Source: Facklamia sp050409585
GTDB lineage: Bacteria; Bacillota; Bacilli; Lactobacillales; Aerococcaceae
Reading direction: 5' to 3'
Assembly (NCBI RefSeq): GCF_050409585.1
Contig: NZ_JBNUPE010000008.1
Location: 1-64,000, forward strand
Length of the DNA: 64,000 bases
Shown here: positions 60,691 through 64,000 of the stretch, in pieces
Layout: each line of letters begins with the position of its first letter
How positions within the stretch are numbered: position 1 is the stretch's first letter
Program-made: the position numbers and the translations under genes
Notes under the pieces: model-generated
Databases searched by the model: none
Told to the model about the DNA's origin: nothing
Seen by the model: the letters and a program-made list of their open reading frames with translations, nothing else

Positions 60691-62505
60691 ATGTCTACAC
60701 ATAAAGCACGTAAGCGTTCTGAGATAGAAGAAAAATATACCTGGGATTTGTCATCCATGTATAAAGACCAAGAAGCTTTTGAATCGGATTTTGCAAAGGC
60801 TCAACAAATGATTGGTGATTTGAAGGACTTAGAGGGCACGCTAGGTCGAAGTGCAGATCAGCTTGTTAAAGCGATTGAAACGATGAAAGAAACTGAGAGA
60901 ATCGTTGAAAACTTATATGTTTATAGTCACTTAATCAGTGATCAAGATCAAACCGTTTCTGCTTCACAAAGCTTACAAGCGCGTACATTGCAATTAATTA
61001 CTGAATTTGATGGAGCTACAGCTTTCTTTGATCCTGAGCTTTTAGCGATTGATGAGGAGAAACTACAGGAATTTATTAAGACCAATGAGTCATTAAAAAA
61101 ATACCGTCAGTTTCTAGATAATGCAGTACGTTTTCGCCCACACACTTTAAGCCATGCAGAAGAGCTTTTGTTGGCTAAAGCGGGTGAAATTTTTGCCACA
61201 CCAAGCAAAACATTTGGCTTATTGACTGATGCCGATTTGAGGTTTCCTACTATCAAGGATGAAGAAGGCCATGAAGTAGAGTTAACGCACTCGGTTTATG
61301 GAAAGATGCTTGAATCTTCTGACCGTCGCGTTAGAAAAGAAACTTTCCAAAAATATTATAGTATTTTCGACCAATTTAAAAATACATATGCTAGCTTAAT
61401 TTCTAGTCAAATGAAAGCTCATAATTATCAAGCAAAAGTACGTCACTTTGACTCTGCTCGACAAGCTGCTCTTTTCCAAAACAATGTGCCAGAGTCAGTG
61501 TATGATACATTGTTAGAGGCTGTTCATTCACGTTTAAATCTTTTACATCGTTATGTAGCACTTCGTAAAGACTTACTAGGTGTTGAAGATTTAGAAATGT
61601 ACGATATGTATACACCTTTATTAGGTGAAGCTCCAATTAAAGTGACTTATGAAGAGGCGCAGTCGATTATTTTGGAAGCTGTAAAACCAATGGGTGAAGA
61701 CTATGTGGCAATAATGAAGGAAGCTTTTGCTGACCGTTGGATTGACCTTTATGAAAATATCGGTAAACGATCAGGAGCTTATTCTTCAGGAACCTATGAT
61801 TCTAAGCCATATATTTTAATGAACTGGCAAGACTCAATTAATCACCTTTATACCTTAATTCATGAGCTAGGGCATTCTGCACACTCATACTTAAGTCGCA
61901 ATAACCAAGAGCATATCTATTCTGGTTATTCTATTTTCTTAGCAGAAATTGCGTCGACTACTAATGAAAACTTATTAACTTATTACTTATTAGACAAATA
62001 TGAAGATCCCGAAATTCGTCTATTCATCTTAAATCATTTCTTAGACGGAGCTAAAGGTACCGTCTTCCGACAAACACAGTTTGCTGAATTTGAACACTTT
62101 ATGCATACTGCAGATGCTGAAGGCACACCTTTAACACAGGAGTTTCTTTCAGAAAATTATCGTGAGTTAAATGCTAAATACTACGGGGAGGCAGTTAATT
62201 CGGATTCTGAGATTGTGCTAGAGTGGTCACGTATTCCTCACTTCTACTATAATTATTATGTTTTTCAATATGCCACAGGATTCTCGGCAGCAACTTACTT
62301 TGCAGCTAAAATCTATCAAGGAGATAAAGAAGCTTTAGAGAATTACAAAGGTTTCTTAAAGTCAGGGTCTTCTAAATATGCTGTAGATACTATGAAAGAC
62401 GCTGGCTTAGATATGACTCAAGCAAATTATATTTTAGCGACGCTTGATGTTTTTGAAGAAAGGCTCGATGAGTTTGAGTCAATCTTGAAAGAACACCGTT
62501 CATAA
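60691..62505 (+). CDS. pepF: Oligoendopeptidase F
   Basis: 604 residues, the standard length of PepF. It is an M3 zinc peptidase that cuts peptides of 7-17 residues in the cytosol. The active site is LIHELGHSAHSYLS (HExGH, about 389-393), with the third ligand Glu in IFLAEIASTTNENL. Other family parts are the N-terminal KYTWDLSSMYKDQEAFESDF and FHYNYYVFQYATGFSAAT-like HFYYNYYVFQYATGF. AAAAGGGAG precedes the ATG. It ends the spx-mecA-coiA-pepF row. Confidence 0.95.
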   Translation: MSTHKARKRSEIEEKYTWDLSSMYKDQEAFESDFAKAQQMIGDLKDLEGTLGRSADQLVKAIETMKETERIVENLYVYSHLISDQDQTVSASQSLQARTLQLITEFDGATAFFDPELLAIDEEKLQEFIKTNESLKKYRQFLDNAVRFRPHTLSHAEELLLAKAGEIFATPSKTFGLLTDADLRFPTIKDEEGHEVELTHSVYGKMLESSDRRVRKETFQKYYSIFDQFKNTYASLISSQMKAHNYQAKVRHFDSARQAALFQNNVPESVYDTLLEAVHSRLNLLHRYVALRKDLLGVEDLEMYDMYTPLLGEAPIKVTYEEAQSIILEAVKPMGEDYVAIMKEAFADRWIDLYENIGKRSGAYSSGTYDSKPYILMNWQDSINHLYTLIHELGHSAHSYLSRNNQEHIYSGYSIFLAEIASTTNENLLTYYLLDKYEDPEIRLFILNHFLDGAKGTVFRQTQFAEFEHFMHTADAEGTPLTQEFLSENYRELNAKYYGEAVNSDSEIVLEWSRIPHFYYNYYVFQYATGFSAATYFAAKIYQGDKEALENYKGFLKSGSSKYAVDTMKDAGLDMTQANYILATLDVFEERLDEFESILKEHRS

Positions 62506-62528
62506 TCAGAAAAGTTTTAAATAAATAC

Positions 62529-62560
62529 CCCCCTCAATAGACGAATACCTATTGAGGGGG
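62529..62560. terminator. Bidirectional terminator, shared by pepF and trmB
   Basis: CCCCCTCAATAG (62529-62540) pairs perfectly with CTATTGAGGGGG (62549-62560), loop of 8 nt. The trmB stop codon (62549-62551, minus strand TAG) is part of the stem. The U-runs are weak on both sides. Confidence 0.8.
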
Positions 62561-63226
62561 TTGTGTGTTTAGCAAGCTATTATTTTTTTGTGGGAAATAG
62601 GCCTCTAAGCGATAGATTGGGTGACCTTTGGCTGAGAATTTTTCCTCGTATTCAGTTTGTATGTTTCCTTGAAAATCGCTATGATGAAGATCTAACCATA
62701 CTTGACGAAAAACGAAACCATATTGACTCATAGAAGCTAAAGAATACTGAAAGAGACTCATATTATCTGTCTTGAAATGAATATCCCCATCAAGTTTTAA
62801 AATTGTTTGGTATTGGCTTAAAAATTTAGGGGAAGTTAAACGTCGTTTAGTATGACGAGCCTTGGGCCAAGGATCAGAAAAGTTAAGATATACACGGTTG
62901 ACTTCTCCATCACTAAAGAAATGGTTCAAATCGCCACCGTGGGCATTAATAATTTGTAAATTTTCTAGTTGGGTATTTAGTTGTAAATCCAGAATAGAAA
63001 CAGCTACTGAAGTTTGTAATTCGATGGCAATATAGTTGATGTTAGGATGGGCTTTAGCCATTTCAACTATAAATTGTCCTTTACCTGATCCAACTTCAAT
63101 ATGAATGGGTTGATTTTTAGCAAAACGCTTTTGCCATTCCCCCTTAAAGTCTTGGGGATTTTGAGTAACATATTTTGGATAGGCCTTTAATTTATCAGCG
63201 GCCCATGGTTTATGACGTAATCTCAT
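62549..63226 (-). CDS. trmB: tRNA (guanine-N7-)-methyltransferase
   Basis: 225 residues. It makes m7G46 in tRNA using SAM. The SAM motif is HIEVGSGKGQFIVEMA (about 41-56) and the catalytic region holds NRVYLNFSDPWPKARHTKRR (about 110-129). The RLTSPKFL and C-terminal TEYEEKFSAKGHPIYRLEA are typical. GGAGA precedes the start. It is preceded by the kinase-like gene, 12 nt upstream, as in the ytmP-trmB pair of bacilli. Confidence 0.96.
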   Translation of the reverse strand: MRLRHKPWAADKLKAYPKYVTQNPQDFKGEWQKRFAKNQPIHIEVGSGKGQFIVEMAKAHPNINYIAIELQTSVAVSILDLQLNTQLENLQIINAHGGDLNHFFSDGEVNRVYLNFSDPWPKARHTKRRLTSPKFLSQYQTILKLDGDIHFKTDNMSLFQYSLASMSQYGFVFRQVWLDLHHSDFQGNIQTEYEEKFSAKGHPIYRLEAYFPQKNNSLLNTQPPQ

Positions 63227-63238
63227 AGTCTCTCCTTT

Positions 63239-64000
63239 TTAATTTTCATAGATGTTTTTTAGCAAAACAACAGTTTCATTGACTTGATAATGACGATCTT
63301 CTGCATAATATTCTTTAATCAGATTAAGGCAAGCTAGGAGACTGTACCATTTTACCCGTTTTTGAAAGGAGTCAGTAATAGGAAATTCATAGAGATTAAA
63401 CCATTGCATCCATTCTGTAGGTGAAAAATAATGACAAAGTAGATAGCAGATATCAAATAGTGGATCAGCAATTTTAACATTATCCCAATCGACTAAGTAT
63501 AAATGTTGGTCATTTGTTAACAAAAAGTTATTATGATTAAGATCTCCGTGACAGATGCAGTAGTCTATCTCTAAAAAATCTCGATCAATCATGTGCTCCA
63601 TCTGCTGGATAATATGATTGAAATAGCTGTGAAACTTTAATGAATGGGGTAGACCTTGATAATAATCCTTTATTAAATCTAGAGGAGACGATTCCTGAGC
63701 TTTTGCGCGTTTGAGTAGATTCAAAAGAGAATCGTTTTGGTGGATAGAGCGGATCAAACCAATGACTTCTTGGTTAGCCATATCCTGTTTATTTAATAAT
63801 TGACCCTCCTCCCATTCTTGAGCAGTTAATATGTCTCCCGTATAAGTTCTTTGAGTCCATTTTAGTTTAGGGGTAATACCTTCAGCAGCTAAAGCAGCGA
63901 TAAAGGGCGAGGTGTTACGTTTAAAAAAGACTTTTTCGTCTTTACTGACGCCCATATAAGCTTGACCAGTGTTTCCGCTCAATGGGGTTATTTGCCATTC
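63239..64000 (-). CDS. YtmP/choline-kinase-like phosphotransferase (5' end cut by the window)
   Basis: At least 254 residues; the frame is open to the window edge, and the upstream codons EWQITPL continue the family's N-terminal strand, so a TTG near 63982 is not the true start. This is an APH/choline kinase fold: the ATP-binding strands KVFFKRNTSPFIAALAAEG, catalytic CHGDLNHNNFLL (HxDxxxxN, Brenner motif) and the metal motif LVDWDNVKIADPLFDICYLL. The substrate of YtmP-type kinases is not established; sugars, amino alcohols or aminoacyl groups are all possible. It is cotranscribed with trmB. Confidence 0.85.
   Translation of the reverse strand, partial: EWQITPLSGNTGQAYMGVSKDEKVFFKRNTSPFIAALAAEGITPKLKWTQRTYTGDILTAQEWEEGQLLNKQDMANQEVIGLIRSIHQNDSLLNLLKRAKAQESSPLDLIKDYYQGLPHSLKFHSYFNHIIQQMEHMIDRDFLEIDYCICHGDLNHNNFLLTNDQHLYLVDWDNVKIADPLFDICYLLCHYFSPTEWMQWFNLYEFPITDSFQKRVKWYSLLACLNLIKEYYAEDRHYQVNETVVLLKNIYEN

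Noticed and set aside
1..64000. CRISPR array, prophage, tRNA or rRNA genes
   Set aside because: No regularly spaced direct repeats, integrase, phage structural genes, or tRNA/rRNA-like segments were seen on reading either strand. tRNA detection by eye is weak, so a tRNA scan would be the decisive check.

Overview
The window reads as chromosomal DNA of a low-GC Gram-positive of the order Lactobacillales. Reasons: the pcrA-ligA-camS-gatCAB block, the spx-mecA-coiA-pepF block, lipobox and Sec-type signals, strong AGGAGG ribosome sites, AT-rich codons and U-tailed terminators. The mixture of genes fits an Aerococcaceae/Carnobacteriaceae-like organism, but the genus is inference. I see no rRNA, tRNA, CRISPR array, prophage or replication origin.

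Layout. 1-8.5 kb: a secreted protein of unknown function, an RlmI-type RNA methyltransferase, an FtsX-type ABC exporter, and a zinc-ribbon membrane protein with a catalytically dead beta-lactamase fold. 8.5-20 kb: an HTH protein, a GH73 glucosaminidase, a degenerate PurK-like ATP-grasp protein, then pcrA, ligA, camS, gatC, gatA and gatB. 20-24 kb: a YitT protein, a decayed IS3 element and uvrC on the minus strand. 24-32 kb: an M3 peptidase, a Gfo/Idh oxidoreductase, a DEAD-box helicase, a glycosyltransferase, a small GlsB-type membrane protein, an acyl-ACP thioesterase, map, and a decayed IS1182-type element. 32-35 kb: a minus-strand operon of flavodoxin, M29 aminopeptidase, a small membrane protein and a glycosyltransferase. 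35-45.5 kb: an exopolysaccharide or cell-wall polysaccharide cluster (galE, LCP-like protein, two glycosyltransferases, Wzx, Wzy, Wzz-like protein, UDP-sugar dehydrogenase) followed by a VanY-type carboxypeptidase. 45.6-46.7 kb: a two-gene chromate-type transporter. 46.9-56.1 kb: an ATP-NAD-kinase-like gene and a one-carbon/glycine-cleavage cluster (fhs, folD, fchA, gcvT, gcvH, gcvPA, gcvPB). 56.2-64 kb: a PerR/Fur regulator, trpS, spx, mecA, coiA, pepF, trmB and a YtmP-like kinase cut by the window end.

How the genes work together. The gcv proteins would pass the C1 unit of glycine to tetrahydrofolate, and folD, fchA and fhs would interconvert methylene-, methenyl- and formyl-THF with formate, with ATP made or used at fhs. 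The sequence shows that this chain is broken: gcvPB has an in-frame TAA 64 codons before its natural end. That TAA sits in a perfect 12-bp inverted repeat, and the one base change that makes the stop is also the change that makes the repeat perfect, which suggests a quasipalindrome-templated mutation. In the polysaccharide cluster Wzx, Wzy and the Wzz-like protein would flip, polymerise and size-control a glycan built by the glycosyltransferases, but no priming transferase is present. Spx and MecA link to ClpXP/ClpCP proteolysis, and CoiA to competence.

The most interesting points are the gcvPB nonsense mutation, the three apparent pseudoenzymes (beta-lactamase-like, PurK-like, LCP-like), a stem that sequesters the coiA ribosome-binding site, two IS remnants that kept both ends but lost their catalytic cores, and several palindromes at promoters.
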